A stretch of 64,000 nt of DNA from Planctomycetota bacterium (GCA_029259695.1 JAJDEQ010000195.1:1-64000); one strand, 5' to 3'; positions 51,045-60,292 are shown, counted from the first letter of the stretch. Numbers and translations: made by a program. Notes: generated by a model not told the origin, from the sequence alone.

Positions 51045-51866
51045 TCAGGACTTGGGCTTGAACGCCGCCGCGATGAGCTCGGGGTCGTAGCCCTCGGGCA
51101 CGTCGCCCTGGGTGGCGTAGCGGTAGAGTGCCGCAACCCAGACGCCGTGCAGCGCCTGGATGAAGAGGCCGATGAGCGTCAGGCCCAGGCCGCCCACGAC
51201 CACGCCGACGATCGGCATGTTGATCGAGAAGAAGAGCAGCGCCAACGCGATCACGGGCAGGCTGAGCAGGACGCTCGCGATGCCGAAGCCCACGCTGCCC
51301 GCGAAGGTCTCGCCCCACGTCTGCTTGAACAGCGCCCACGAGCGCTTGAACGAGTCGCCCACGCTCTCTTCCTCCATCACGAGCACGGGCACCATGAAGA
51401 AGGTCGCCAGCGACCACGCCGCGCCGATCAGGCCCACGACGATGCGGCCGAGCAACTCGCTGCGCTCCTGGATCGAACGCAACAGCATGCCCACGGTGCC
51501 GGCGATCACACCCCAGAGCAGGATCGCGGGGAACCGTCGCCACGCCGCGCTGAGCGCCGACCCGACCGTGGGGTCGCCACCCTGCAGGCGCTCGGTGGCG
51601 CCCGCGATCACGGCCGCCTGGAAGAAGAAGCCGACCGTGTAGACCACGACGTAGAACGCGAGCCCGCCGACCCACAACACCGGGTCGTCCTGCTGGAGTG
51701 CGCGCTCACCGCCATCGCTGTACTGGAACGCGCCGAAGGCGAAACTCGCCATGACGACCAGGCACGCCAGCATCGAGATCAGCGGCAGCACCATCAGCTC
51801 CTTGTCCAGCATGAGCACGCGATACGACTGCTTGGTCAGTTCCCAACTGCGTGTGATGCGACCCAT
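51045..51866 (-). CDS. DUF6159 integral membrane protein
   Basis: The product is 273 aa. It starts MGRITRSWELTKQSYRVLML, the conserved opening of DUF6159 proteins, followed by DKELMVLPLISMLACLVVMA. About six membrane helices are visible. The EEESVGDSFKRSWALFKQTW stretch is a further family hallmark. The C-terminus is YRYATQGDVPEGYDPELIAA. Function is unknown. It is convergent with hemN across the 15-bp repeat. Confidence 0.9.
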   Translation of the reverse strand: MGRITRSWELTKQSYRVLMLDKELMVLPLISMLACLVVMASFAFGAFQYSDGGERALQQDDPVLWVGGLAFYVVVYTVGFFFQAAVIAGATERLQGGDPTVGSALSAAWRRFPAILLWGVIAGTVGMLLRSIQERSELLGRIVVGLIGAAWSLATFFMVPVLVMEEESVGDSFKRSWALFKQTWGETFAGSVGFGIASVLLSLPVIALALLFFSINMPIVGVVVGGLGLTLIGLFIQALHGVWVAALYRYATQGDVPEGYDPELIAAAFKPKS

Positions 51867-52016
51867 GGAGCATCCTCCGAGCGCCTCTCCCGTCGCCGGG
51901 CAACGAGCACCCGGCGATCCCGAGGCAGCATAACAACGGCGGCGGCGTTCGCAGGCGCGTGCGTCGGCAGCGGCGGGGTCACGCGATCCGCAGCAGGTGT
52001 TCGTCGAGGGCGTCGC

Positions 52017-53567
52017 TCAGGGCGTCGTGGCGACGACGGCGCTGGTCGCCGCGAAGCCACTCGTCGCTCCCGGATCGCCGAGCCAGTACTGGAGATAGAT
52101 GCGGGCGCCCGGGGCGACGCCCTCGGGCCACACCGCGTCCAGGGCGAAGCCGCCCTGGCCATCGAGCGTGAAGGGCCCCAGGATCAGGTCGGGTGACGGC
52201 ACGAACGTGCCGCCCTTGAACGCCGCGTTGGTCGCCGACAATCCCACGGCGAGCCAGGTGGGTCCACCGGCGGGGCCGTTGGCGACGCGCAGCGACAACG
52301 GGTCGCCGCCCGCAAGCGCGCCCTCGGCGAGTTGGATCGGGAAGCCGGCCGTGCCCGGGCTCTCCGCTCCCAGGTCCGCAAAAGGCGACTCCGGCCCGTA
52401 GGTGTGGTTCAACATCACCTCCAGCGGACGGTCGGGCAGGTTCGCCGCGGTGGCCACGAGATCGACGAAGCCGTCGTGATCGAAGTCCGTCGCCTGCACG
52501 GTGCTCGAGCCGATCAGACCGCTGAGGGTCAGGTCGTGCGCGAAGCTGCCGTCACCGAGCCCGCGCAGCACCGTGAGGTCTTCGCTGTGGAGGTTCGCCG
52601 TGACGATGTCGAGCGCCCCGTCGGCATCGATGTCCACGACCTGCAAGCCGCGCGGGCGGGCGCCGACCGGCAAGCTGATCGAAGGCGCGAACGAGCCGTC
52701 GCCCACGCCCATGGCGACCATCACCAGATCGCGCTCGAGAGCGGGGACCAGCGCATCGAGCGCACCGTCGCCATCGACGTCGGCCAGCTCCACGGGGATG
52801 TCGGGCGTGTCGCTGAACGGGAGCGGCTGTGTTGTCCAGCCGCCGAGCCCATCGGCGACACACGCGAGCACCTGCTTGGGCAGGGCCGTGGGCACCACGA
52901 TGTCCACCAGGCCGTCGGCGTTGATGTCCCCGAGCGCCGGCTTGCCGAACTGCATGATGCCCGAGCCGTTCACGACGAGTGTCGGCGCGTCGAACGTGCC
53001 GTCGCCGTTGCCGGGCAGGGCGACCAGCGTCCCGCCCTGGAGGAACAGGTTGGTCGCCACCACGAGATCGAGGTCGGCGCTCCCGACGACGTCGCCCACG
53101 GTCAACACGAACCCGGCGTTCGCCACGAACTGGCCGACGTCCACGCCCTCGACGTCGTACGGGATGGTCGGGACGCCGAACGTGCCGTCGCCATGGCCGA
53201 GGGACAAGCGCAGGTTGCCCTCATGAGCGCTCAACAGGTCGCGCACCCCGTCCCCGTCGACGTCGACGAGGTTCAGCGCGTCGCCGAGCACGTTCTGGAC
53301 CTGCTCGGCGACACCGAAGCTGCCGTCACCCTGATTGCGCAGCAGGTACACCGCCGGATCCAGCAGCGCGTTCGCCACGAGGATGTCTTCGAAGCTGTCT
53401 CCGTCGACGTCGCCGATCGTGATGTGCCCATCTCCGAGCACGGCGGCCGGCGCCTGGTAGGAGACCGGCGGTTCGAACACGACCTGCCCACCCAGGGGGC
53501 TTGCCGCGACGGCGATCATCGAGGTGCAGAGTGCCATCGCGGACAACGTCGTGCGGAGACACGCCAT
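52017..53567 (-). CDS. Secreted VCBS/FG-GAP repeat protein with ATTP-type C-terminal domain
   Basis: The start is ATG 53567, 7 nt after GGAGG, with a signal peptide (LSAMALCTSMIAVAASPLGG). The product is 516 aa. About six or seven VCBS-type blades are present, with loops such as GDVDGDSFEDILVAN, VDVDGDGVRDLLSA and VDIDADGALDIVTAN, alternating with GDGSF/GDGTF. The C-terminal ~115 residues are the shared domain: NAAFKGGTFVP, YLQYWLGDPGA and ending ATSAVVATTP. It is the most divergent of the six copies of that domain here. It lies downstream of the copper operon but with a 227-bp gap. Confidence 0.9.
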   Translation of the reverse strand: MACLRTTLSAMALCTSMIAVAASPLGGQVVFEPPVSYQAPAAVLGDGHITIGDVDGDSFEDILVANALLDPAVYLLRNQGDGSFGVAEQVQNVLGDALNLVDVDGDGVRDLLSAHEGNLRLSLGHGDGTFGVPTIPYDVEGVDVGQFVANAGFVLTVGDVVGSADLDLVVATNLFLQGGTLVALPGNGDGTFDAPTLVVNGSGIMQFGKPALGDINADGLVDIVVPTALPKQVLACVADGLGGWTTQPLPFSDTPDIPVELADVDGDGALDALVPALERDLVMVAMGVGDGSFAPSISLPVGARPRGLQVVDIDADGALDIVTANLHSEDLTVLRGLGDGSFAHDLTLSGLIGSSTVQATDFDHDGFVDLVATAANLPDRPLEVMLNHTYGPESPFADLGAESPGTAGFPIQLAEGALAGGDPLSLRVANGPAGGPTWLAVGLSATNAAFKGGTFVPSPDLILGPFTLDGQGGFALDAVWPEGVAPGARIYLQYWLGDPGATSGFAATSAVVATTP

Positions 53568-53794
53568 GGTCGATCCTCCCGGAAGCCCAGCCTCGGTCAT
53601 GCACGTCTCGCACTCGCGCGAGCCCGTGCACCGGGCATGAGTATAGGCTGCATCCGGCTCGAGCGCCGATCGGGCGAGAGGCAGACGGCGGGAAAGGCCG
53701 AGACGGCGAATCCGCCGCCCTTCCTGCGGTGAACACGAGTTCGCACGGTGCGCCAGGGCCGTTCGTCGGCGCGGATGACTCTTGGCACGGGCTG

Positions 53795-54421
53795 CTAGCC
53801 CTCGCCGCCCTCCCGGTCGCCACGTTGCCCGGCGCGGATGCCGTAGTCCAGGCGCAGCAGCCAGATCAGGCGCTGCTCGGCCAGCAGGCCGTGACGCGGG
53901 CAAGGGATCATGGCGGTCAGCAGGAGATCGCCGGCGTCGCGCTGAGCGACCTGCCAGCTGCCCCATGCCTCGCGCCGCGCGAGGATCGACTCGTCCGACT
54001 CGACGTCACCCTGGGTGTCGGCGATGGCCTGGGCGTTGACGGCTTCCATCTGCGCACGGGCGCCGTCGATTTCGGCCAGCGCCTGGTCGACGACGGTGAC
54101 GAAACGCGCAGCCCGGTCCACCTGCTCGGGGCCGTCAAACTGCAGGTACGCCAGGGTCAGTCCGAGCGCACGGGTCTTGAACTCCTCGGCGCCGAGTGAC
54201 GGCGCCTCGTCGCGCAGCGTGTCGAGCGCCCGATCCAATTGGTCGAGGCTCTGCGCGTCGTGCGTCGTCGCGATGCCCTCGAACTCGAAGTCCGGCAGGC
54301 TCGCCACGTCGGCTTCGGCCTCCGCCGGCCCACGCATCACGTACAACACCGGCAGTCCCACCGCGAGCACGACACCCGCAGTGAGCAACATGGTGACCAG
54401 AGGTGAGCGCTGAGCCGTCAT
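53795..54421 (-). CDS. Small membrane-anchored protein of the oxidase/SCO operon, unknown family
   Basis: The product is 208 aa; its ATG overlaps the SCO stop as ATGA, so it is translationally coupled. One N-terminal membrane helix (LVTMLLTAGVVLAVGLPVLY) is followed by a helical periplasmic part (about 45-200), including SLDQLDRALDTLRDEAPSLG and AARFVTVVDQALAEIDGARA. One Cys occurs late (IPCPRHG). I do not recognise a family. Coupling to two copper-related selenoproteins suggests an assembly or electron-transfer partner; that is inference from position only. Confidence 0.7.
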   Translation of the reverse strand: MTAQRSPLVTMLLTAGVVLAVGLPVLYVMRGPAEAEADVASLPDFEFEGIATTHDAQSLDQLDRALDTLRDEAPSLGAEEFKTRALGLTLAYLQFDGPEQVDRAARFVTVVDQALAEIDGARAQMEAVNAQAIADTQGDVESDESILARREAWGSWQVAQRDAGDLLLTAMIPCPRHGLLAEQRLIWLLRLDYGIRAGQRGDREGGEG

Positions 54422-55065
54422 CGAGGCGGCGGAATCCGGCCGCGCGCACCGGGCTCGAGCCAGTTGATCAGGTTCACGATCTGCGTCGGCGCCGCGGTGG
54501 ACGGCACTGTCCCCCACCAGCCGTAGGGCTCGTTGCCCATCATGAAGAACCCCAGGTGCTGATTGAGGTCCTCACCGAAGTCCGGTTCGTACGGGTCGTA
54601 GTAGCCGAGCGCCTCGCGCAGCGTATGGATGTCCTGGGGGCGCCCGGTCAGGAACGTCCACCCGGGTCCGATCTCGTTGGCCTCGACATACTCGGCCAGC
54701 TTCTCCGGCGTGTCGTCCTCGGGCCGGAGCGTGATCGAGTACATCCAGAAGTCCTCACCCAACCGGTCGCCCAACATGTTCTGAACCTCGACGAGGTTCT
54801 CGGTGGCGCTGGGTCAGAACTTCGTACACCCGCAGTAGAAGAAGTTCAGCCCGACCTTCTTGCCTCTGATCAGATCCTCGAAGAAGCGCACGGTGCGCCC
54901 ATCGTGGGTCTGCAGGGGCACGTCGGGGAAGCGGTCGTTCCAACGCTCCGCACTCGACTCGAATGAGCCGGAGTACGGGTCGTCGATCGTCCAGGCGCTG
55001 TCGGCGGCGAGGAGCCCTGCTGCACCCAGCAGGGCCCCCGCCGCCACGGGAAGCCAACCACGCAT
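54418..55065 (-). CDS. SCO1/SenC-family protein with in-frame TGA (putative selenoprotein, CxxxU)
   Basis: Read through one TGA (codon 84, 54814-54816) the frame gives 215 aa. Start ATG 55065 shares its A with the oxidase stop. An N-terminal anchor (WLPVAAGALLGAAGLLAADS) precedes a thioredoxin fold: FPDVPLQTHDGRTVRFFEDL, then FFYCGCTKF-U-PSATENLVE. SCO proteins have CxxxCP here; Cys80-TKF-U84-P keeps the spacing exactly. After the TGA come LGDRLGEDFWMYSITLRPED, a GWTFLTGRPQDI segment and the copper-ligand His in LNQHLGFFMMGNE. No good start follows the TGA. A hairpin 21 nt downstream fits a bacterial SECIS. SCO proteins insert copper into or reduce cuproenzymes, so the oxidase upstream is the likely client. 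Confidence 0.85.
54783..54799 (-). promoter_or_regulatory. Candidate SECIS hairpin in the SCO gene
   Basis: In the mRNA sense a perfect 7-bp stem GAACCUC/GAGGUUC closes the loop GUC. The loop begins 22 nt after the UGA (21 nt between), and its first base is G, followed by U. This meets the usual bacterial SECIS rules for spacing, upper stem and loop G. Confidence 0.7.
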
Positions 55066-57449
55066 CAGGGGCCCTCGTCGCCCTCGGGCGGCGCGGGCGG
55101 AAGCACGTCCCAACGCCCCAGCATGGCGTGATCCTCGTGCACCGTGTTGTGGCAGTGGATCGGGTACTTGCCGAGGAAGTCACGGAAGCGCAGCAGCACC
55201 TCGAGCGAGTCGCCCGGGCCCAGCACGGTCACGTCCTTGCGGCCGCGCTCGTCCTTGGAGGGCTTCTTGCCGTTGCGCTTCTGGACCTGGTGTTCTTCGA
55301 GGTGGATGTGGACCGGGTGCTCCCAGTCCTCGGCCGTGTTGAACAGCAACCAGCGCTCAGTCGTGCCCTGGGTCACCGTGTGCAGGACCGAGTTCTCGTC
55401 GAACGGCTCGCCGTTGATGGTCCAGATACCGTTGTCGTTGTCGAAGATGAACGTCTTCTCCGCGTCGACCTCGTTCTTCTTGATCTTCGACATCTTGCGC
55501 AGCTTCTTCGGCACCTCACTGTTGTCGGGCCCGGTCAGCTCCACGATGCGGAACTGGATCAACTGCTCCGCGTCCTCGTGATCGAGTGTGATCCCGGTGG
55601 CACGCTTGCCGTTGAACTGGTCCTCGAGGTTGAGCAGGTACAGCTCTTCACCGACGTCGTACTTCGAGAAGTCCACCACGATGTCGACGCGCTCGGCGAC
55701 CGTGATCCGCGTGTCCTTCAACTTGAGCCGCTTGGTCAGCAAGTTGCCGTCGTTGGCGATGTACCAGAACGGATCCTTGGTCGACAACGCCAGGCGGTAG
55801 AAGCGCGACGGTCCGGCGTTCAGGAAGCGGAAGCGGTACTTGCGCGGCTCCACCTCGAAGAACGGCTTGATCACCATGTTCGCCGTGGGCTGGTCACCGA
55901 GGAAACCGTCGGTGTTGAAGATGTCCATGAACAGGGCGTGATCCGGCGTCGACGTGAACTTCTTGTCGGCGAGCTGGATCGGCACGTCGTAGTCACCACT
56001 GGGCAGACGCAAGGCCTGGGGGTTGGGATCGTTCTCGTCCCCCGAGTCGATGTCGTCGTAGAAGATCGTCTGTCCGGTCAGGCCCTTGTAGGTGTTCTGG
56101 GCCGTGAAGTCGAAACGGTGATCGTGGTACCACAACGAGCCGAGTGCTTCGTTCTGGTCGTCGCCCGCGAAGAACATCGCGTAGTGGTTGTCGTAGAACT
56201 CTCCCACCGGGAAGAAGTTCACCGGGTTGCCGTCGCTCTCCGACGCGGTGTGCGCGTTGTGCAGGTGGATCGTCACCTCGGGCTTGCCGAAGGGTTGGAT
56301 CGCACCGTCCGCTTCCGGTGGCAGATCGTTGTGGTAGCGGACGAGGTACGGCTCACCGTAACGCGCGATGTGCAGCGGCCCCATGGGCATCCCGTCGAAG
56401 CCCCACACCGTCGACGGCGGCAGATCCGGGTGGAACTGGTGCGTCGACTCGATGATGTGGATGTCGTACAGGTCGACCGGCGGGTACTCGTCGTAGCGCT
56501 GGTGGGACTTCGGATCCGGCGGGGGATCCAACGACTTCACGGGCACCGCCACCGTCTGGCGCGGCATGGCCTGCACCCACGGGGTCAGTTCGACCCGCGG
56601 GTCGTCGCAGAAGTCCTGCTCCTGCTGGAGGCAGTTGAAGTTGTCGAAGGTCTCCTCGTCCTGGGCGCCGCCGCCACCGTCGGCGGGGAGGAAGACGATT
56701 GTCAGGAAGGCGTCGTCGGTGATGGACCCCGCACGGGGGTCGGGAATGATGGGTCACACAACCCAGGGTGAGCCGGCTGAGCCGTCCTCCGGGCGCTGGT
56801 TGAGGTCGAGGTAGCCGAGCGCTTCGAGCTCGTTGATCTCGGACAGGCGCTTGATGATCGGCGTGCCGTCCAGGTCGAGGCCGTTGCGGGACTCGAGCTC
56901 GGCCAGCTTGGCCTGGCCCTCGGGCGTGTTCAGCGCCGCGTCGGTGTAGGCCGGGAAGGTGATGCGCCACAGGCCCAGCGGGTTGACCGTGAGGTAGCCG
57001 GACGACGTGTCGAACATGTTGTCCTGGCGACGGTTCGGCGGTGCCGGGCTGAGCGGGAGGCCCTTGGCCTTGGGGAAGATGAAGGCGCGGAACTTGTTCG
57101 CGATCTCCAGCGCAGCTTCACCCTTTTCGTTGTCGAGGAAGGCCTCGGCGGGCACGAACGCCGGGGGCGCGGGGTAGTAGAGCAGCGCGCCGACCGAGTC
57201 GTAGCCGCCGTTCACCTCGAGGATGCGCGTCTTGTTGCGCGTCTTGTCCTTGGACTTGCCGCTCGTCGCGTTGGGCGAGTCGGGGGTGACGTGCGTCCCC
57301 TCTTCGAACAGATCGGGCTCGACGCCGTTCTGCCGATAGAACTTGTCGTTGAAGTCGAACGGCGTGTCGAAGGGGAACCCCTTCTGCGCCGTCGCTCCGG
57401 GTTGCAGTGCGACAAACGCCGCACCGAGGATCAACAGACCTCGCAACAT
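55065..57449 (-). CDS. Secreted multicopper oxidase with in-frame TGA (putative selenoprotein)
   Basis: ATG 57449 (AGGA site upstream) opens a signal peptide. The frame runs 231 codons to a TGA at 56754-56756 and continues 562 codons to the stop overlapping the SCO start, 794 aa in all. The TGA context is SPWVV-U-PIIPDPRAG. Between the TGA and the first possible start (GTG 56576) 54 of 59 codons end in G or C, so this stretch is coding. Residues 1-230 are a novel region with NRRQDNMFDTSSGYLTVNPL. Copper motifs follow: TIHLHNAH (His395/397), WYHDH (442/444), HPVHIH and HCHNTVHEDHAM (Cys766, Met776), like CotA/bilirubin-oxidase types. A SECIS-like hairpin follows the TGA. The other reading is two genes, the second without a signal peptide. 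Confidence 0.82.
56725..56741 (-). promoter_or_regulatory. Candidate SECIS hairpin in the multicopper oxidase gene
   Basis: In the mRNA sense a perfect 6-bp stem GACCCC/GGGGUC closes the loop CGUGC. Eighteen nt separate the UGA from the loop, and G is the second loop base, followed by U. Geometry matches that of the hairpin in the neighbouring SCO gene. Confidence 0.68.
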
Positions 57450-58094
57450 GATCGCTTCCTCACTCTGATTTCGCTGCGCGCAAAGGCCCCCGCGGCCCAG
57501 CGGTCGCCCCCGACTCTGCCCGTCGGCGACACCCACAACGCGTCTCTCGTAGAGCGGAAGCTAACAGCGCTCCGAACGTTCATCAATGCGCTGAGACCGG
57601 GAATCCTCGTGCAAGCCAGACCGCGCCTTCTGCAAGACGTGCCCGCACGCAGGTGCGACCTCGGAGGAACGGTCGTTCCTCTCGTCCCGCTCGACCGGTC
57701 GCGTGTACCTGGTTGGCGACGCGCATCACGCGACAGCCGCCCGCCGCGTCCACGGACACACCCCGCCGTCGGGCAGACCGCTCGTTCCGGGAAACCGGAC
57801 GCGCCGCGGCTCACACCGGCGCGAGCTTCCGTACCTGCTCCAGCTCAGCGTGACCCCGGGGCAGCGGCCCAGCGACATCCCCTTTCAGCCCTCTCAGCCA
57901 CACGCCCCATACCAGAACCATGGTGCCGCTTCGATATCACTCCTCCTCGGGATGACGATCGCCTCGGGCAACGGCTTGGTCTTCAGGCCGGGCAGGTTGG
58001 CGATCACCAGCTCGACCTCCTCCAGGCCCTTGGTTCAGCTTCTTCAGGGCCACGACCGGTGCCTTCCCACCGCGTCCGACCGGGTCCCTGTCGA
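57450..58094 (-). other. Upstream region of the oxidase/SCO operon, no intact gene
   Basis: These 645 bp contain the oxidase ribosome binding site and presumably its promoter. The stretch around 57555-57600 is less GC-rich than its surroundings. The part from about 57935 to 58094 reads like coding sequence in two frames and is listed separately. Elsewhere no gene is supported. Confidence 0.5.
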
Positions 58095-58098
58095 TCAG
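57935..58098 (-). pseudogene. Coding-like remnant after the 58095-60218 gene, frameshifted
   Basis: Directly after the stop of the upstream gene, another frame reads GLIDRDPVGRGGKAPVVALK with high G/C third positions. Near 58030 the coding signature jumps one frame and continues as GLEEVELVIANLPGLKTKPL then PEAIVIPRR. No start codon is available. It may be a former C-terminal extension of the neighbouring gene or a remnant of another gene. Similarity was not recognised. Confidence 0.35.
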
Positions 58099-60218
58099 TC
58101 CTCGACGACCTGCGCCGCCTCGGCCTTCTGGTTGGCGCCGTAGAGCTTGCGCAGCTTGAGCGTGGCGGCGACCAGCTTGGCCTTCAGGCCCTTGCCGGCC
58201 GTGATCTCCCGAAAGCGCCCGGCGACGAACACCGCCTTGGTCGCGCGGCGCAACGCCTTGTCCGTCAACAGGAGCCCGTCGGCGCCGCCGTCGATCGCGA
58301 GCAGATCGGCCACCATGCGATCACCGAAGAGCGTCACCAGTTGCATCTCGGGTGTCAGCATGGCCAGCGGGTCGGCGCCGAGCTTGCGCGCGGCGCGCAG
58401 GTTCTTGGCCGCCTTCTTCAGGTTGCCGAAGACCTCCTTGGGCGAGCCACCCAGGGAGTCGTACGCGCCGATCAGGAAGCTCTGCGCACGGACCATGGAG
58501 ATCTGCACCTCCAGGAACGACGCCGCCGCCACCTCGTCGAGCTGCCGCAGGACGTGCTGCAGGTGTGCAGCGCCGGTCGGGGCGCCGATGCCGTACGACA
58601 ACTCCCAGGGGCGCATCCAGAAACTCACGCCGTGTCGCGGCACGGTCTTCTTGAACTTCGGCTTGAGCGGGTCGCCGCCCGTGTTCGAGACGACCCACGC
58701 GGGCACCGGCTGCTCGGGGTCGTCCTGATTCCACCAGCGGCTGAACGGCTCCTCGGCGAGCGGCAGCACGTCCACCCAGTCGGGTCGGTACACGGCGACC
58801 TCGTAGACCTCGTGGTCGACCGCATGGGCGGCCTCTTCGTCGAGTCCCGTGACCTGGAACGACTGGCCGTAGGTCGCGCGCCCGAACACGTGGTGGAACG
58901 CCGCCCAGTTGAAGCCCACGTCGCCCGGCTCGTCGTCGCCGGGGAACCAGTGCACGTCGGTGGCCGGATCGCCGTTCAGGCGCACGATGAACCCGCGGTC
59001 ATCCACGGTGTTCGTGGGCATCATCGGGTCCATGATCTCGGGGAACAGGGACGAGTCGGCCAGATTGCCGGCGGCCAGCAGCCAGTCGACGTCGTTGACC
59101 GCGTCCTCGCCCGCGAGGATCCAGATCTCCGCGAGACCGCCGGGGACGGGGACGCGCATGCTGCTGAAGTCGTCCTCCGCCTCGACCTGGTACACGAACA
59201 GCGGATCGGTGGGATCGCTGCTGCCGATGCGGTCGTGGGTGACGAACAACGTCGTGCCGGCGTAGGTGTGCATGGCCATCGAGAGCTGGCTGGTGGCCGT
59301 CCAGTCGCGCAACGTCTGGATGAAGAACGCACCGGTCTGGATCGGCGTCCCGAACACGTACTGGTCGGGCATGCGCACGGCGTCGGCCCACTCGACCGCG
59401 AGCGTGGCCTGCCCGTCGAGCGTGGGATCGAAGCCGGTCTCGGGCACCGACCAGTCGGGGCGCTGCACGCAGACCTCGTAGCTCTCGTGGTCGACGGCGT
59501 TGTCGGCGTCGTCGTCACCGGCGACGGTCTGGAACGACTGGCCGAACGCCGAGCGGGCGAACACGTGGTGGAACGCCTCCCAGTCCCAGCCGGCGTCGCC
59601 CGGTTCGGGGTCGCCGGGCAACCACTGGGCATCGCTCGCGGGGTCGTCGTTCAGGCGCACGATGAAGCCGCGGTCGTCGAGCCCCTGCGCCCCGTCGCCG
59701 CCGCCACCCGCGAAGGGCGAGTCGGCGAGGCCGTCGGCCAGGGGCAGCCAATCGCTGTCGTCGGCGCTGTCCGGGCCGGCCAGCACCCACACGCGCGCCT
59801 CGCCGCCAGGCACGGGCAGGCGATAGGCCTGCCAGTCGCTGTCGGCCTGCTCGCGGAACTGTGACAGCGGGTTGAGCACTTCATCGCTGCCCACGAGCTC
59901 GTGAGCCAGGAACAACGTGAGGCCGGGGTAGCTCAGGCTCTCACCCGAACCGACGCTGGTGGCGGTCCAGAACAGGCGCGTCTGGAACGACACGAAGCCG
60001 CTGCGTGCCGTCGAGCCGCTGGCGAACACGTCGTGCCGACGAGCCGCGCGAGCCCACTCGCCTGCGTCACTGGCCATGCCGTCCACGACGGGATCCGCGT
60101 CGGTGGTCGGGACGTTCACGGCACCGAAGGGCGCCGCTCCCTTGCCCGACTGCGCGGCGACGGCCGTCGCCGACACGATCAGGCCCGTGACGGCCAACAT
60201 CCAGAAGCGTGTGCCCAT
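58095..60218 (-). CDS. Secreted protein with a large internal duplication, unknown function
   Basis: The start is ATG 60218, 6 nt after GAGGAG; the following signal peptide is MLAVTGLIVSATAVAAQ. The product is 707 aa. Two ~240-residue repeats are evident: LTLFLAHELVGSDEVLNPLS versus TTLFVTHDRIGSSDPTDPLF, DDRGFIVRLNDDPASDAQWL versus DDRGFIVRLNGDPATDVHWF, and AFHHVFARSAFGQSFQ versus AFHHVFGRATYGQSFQ. A helical, Lys-rich C-terminal part (about 560-700) resembles other secreted proteins of this genome. No enzyme motif was seen. The upstream neighbour on the same strand is the coiled-coil protein at 60293. Confidence 0.85.
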   Translation of the reverse strand: MGTRFWMLAVTGLIVSATAVAAQSGKGAAPFGAVNVPTTDADPVVDGMASDAGEWARAARRHDVFASGSTARSGFVSFQTRLFWTATSVGSGESLSYPGLTLFLAHELVGSDEVLNPLSQFREQADSDWQAYRLPVPGGEARVWVLAGPDSADDSDWLPLADGLADSPFAGGGGDGAQGLDDRGFIVRLNDDPASDAQWLPGDPEPGDAGWDWEAFHHVFARSAFGQSFQTVAGDDDADNAVDHESYEVCVQRPDWSVPETGFDPTLDGQATLAVEWADAVRMPDQYVFGTPIQTGAFFIQTLRDWTATSQLSMAMHTYAGTTLFVTHDRIGSSDPTDPLFVYQVEAEDDFSSMRVPVPGGLAEIWILAGEDAVNDVDWLLAAGNLADSSLFPEIMDPMMPTNTVDDRGFIVRLNGDPATDVHWFPGDDEPGDVGFNWAAFHHVFGRATYGQSFQVTGLDEEAAHAVDHEVYEVAVYRPDWVDVLPLAEEPFSRWWNQDDPEQPVPAWVVSNTGGDPLKPKFKKTVPRHGVSFWMRPWELSYGIGAPTGAAHLQHVLRQLDEVAAASFLEVQISMVRAQSFLIGAYDSLGGSPKEVFGNLKKAAKNLRAARKLGADPLAMLTPEMQLVTLFGDRMVADLLAIDGGADGLLLTDKALRRATKAVFVAGRFREITAGKGLKAKLVAATLKLRKLYGANQKAEAAQVVED

Positions 60219-60292
60219 GTCGTCTCCTCGCGCCTCGGCGCAACGTCGACCCGATTCCGCGACCGCCCGTGGGCCTCGCCGAACCGAAACGC

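Noticed and set aside
54814-56756. Genome-wide recoding of TGA as an amino acid
   Set aside because: Many clear genes here end at TGA, including those with ATGA/GTGA overlaps, so TGA is a normal stop.
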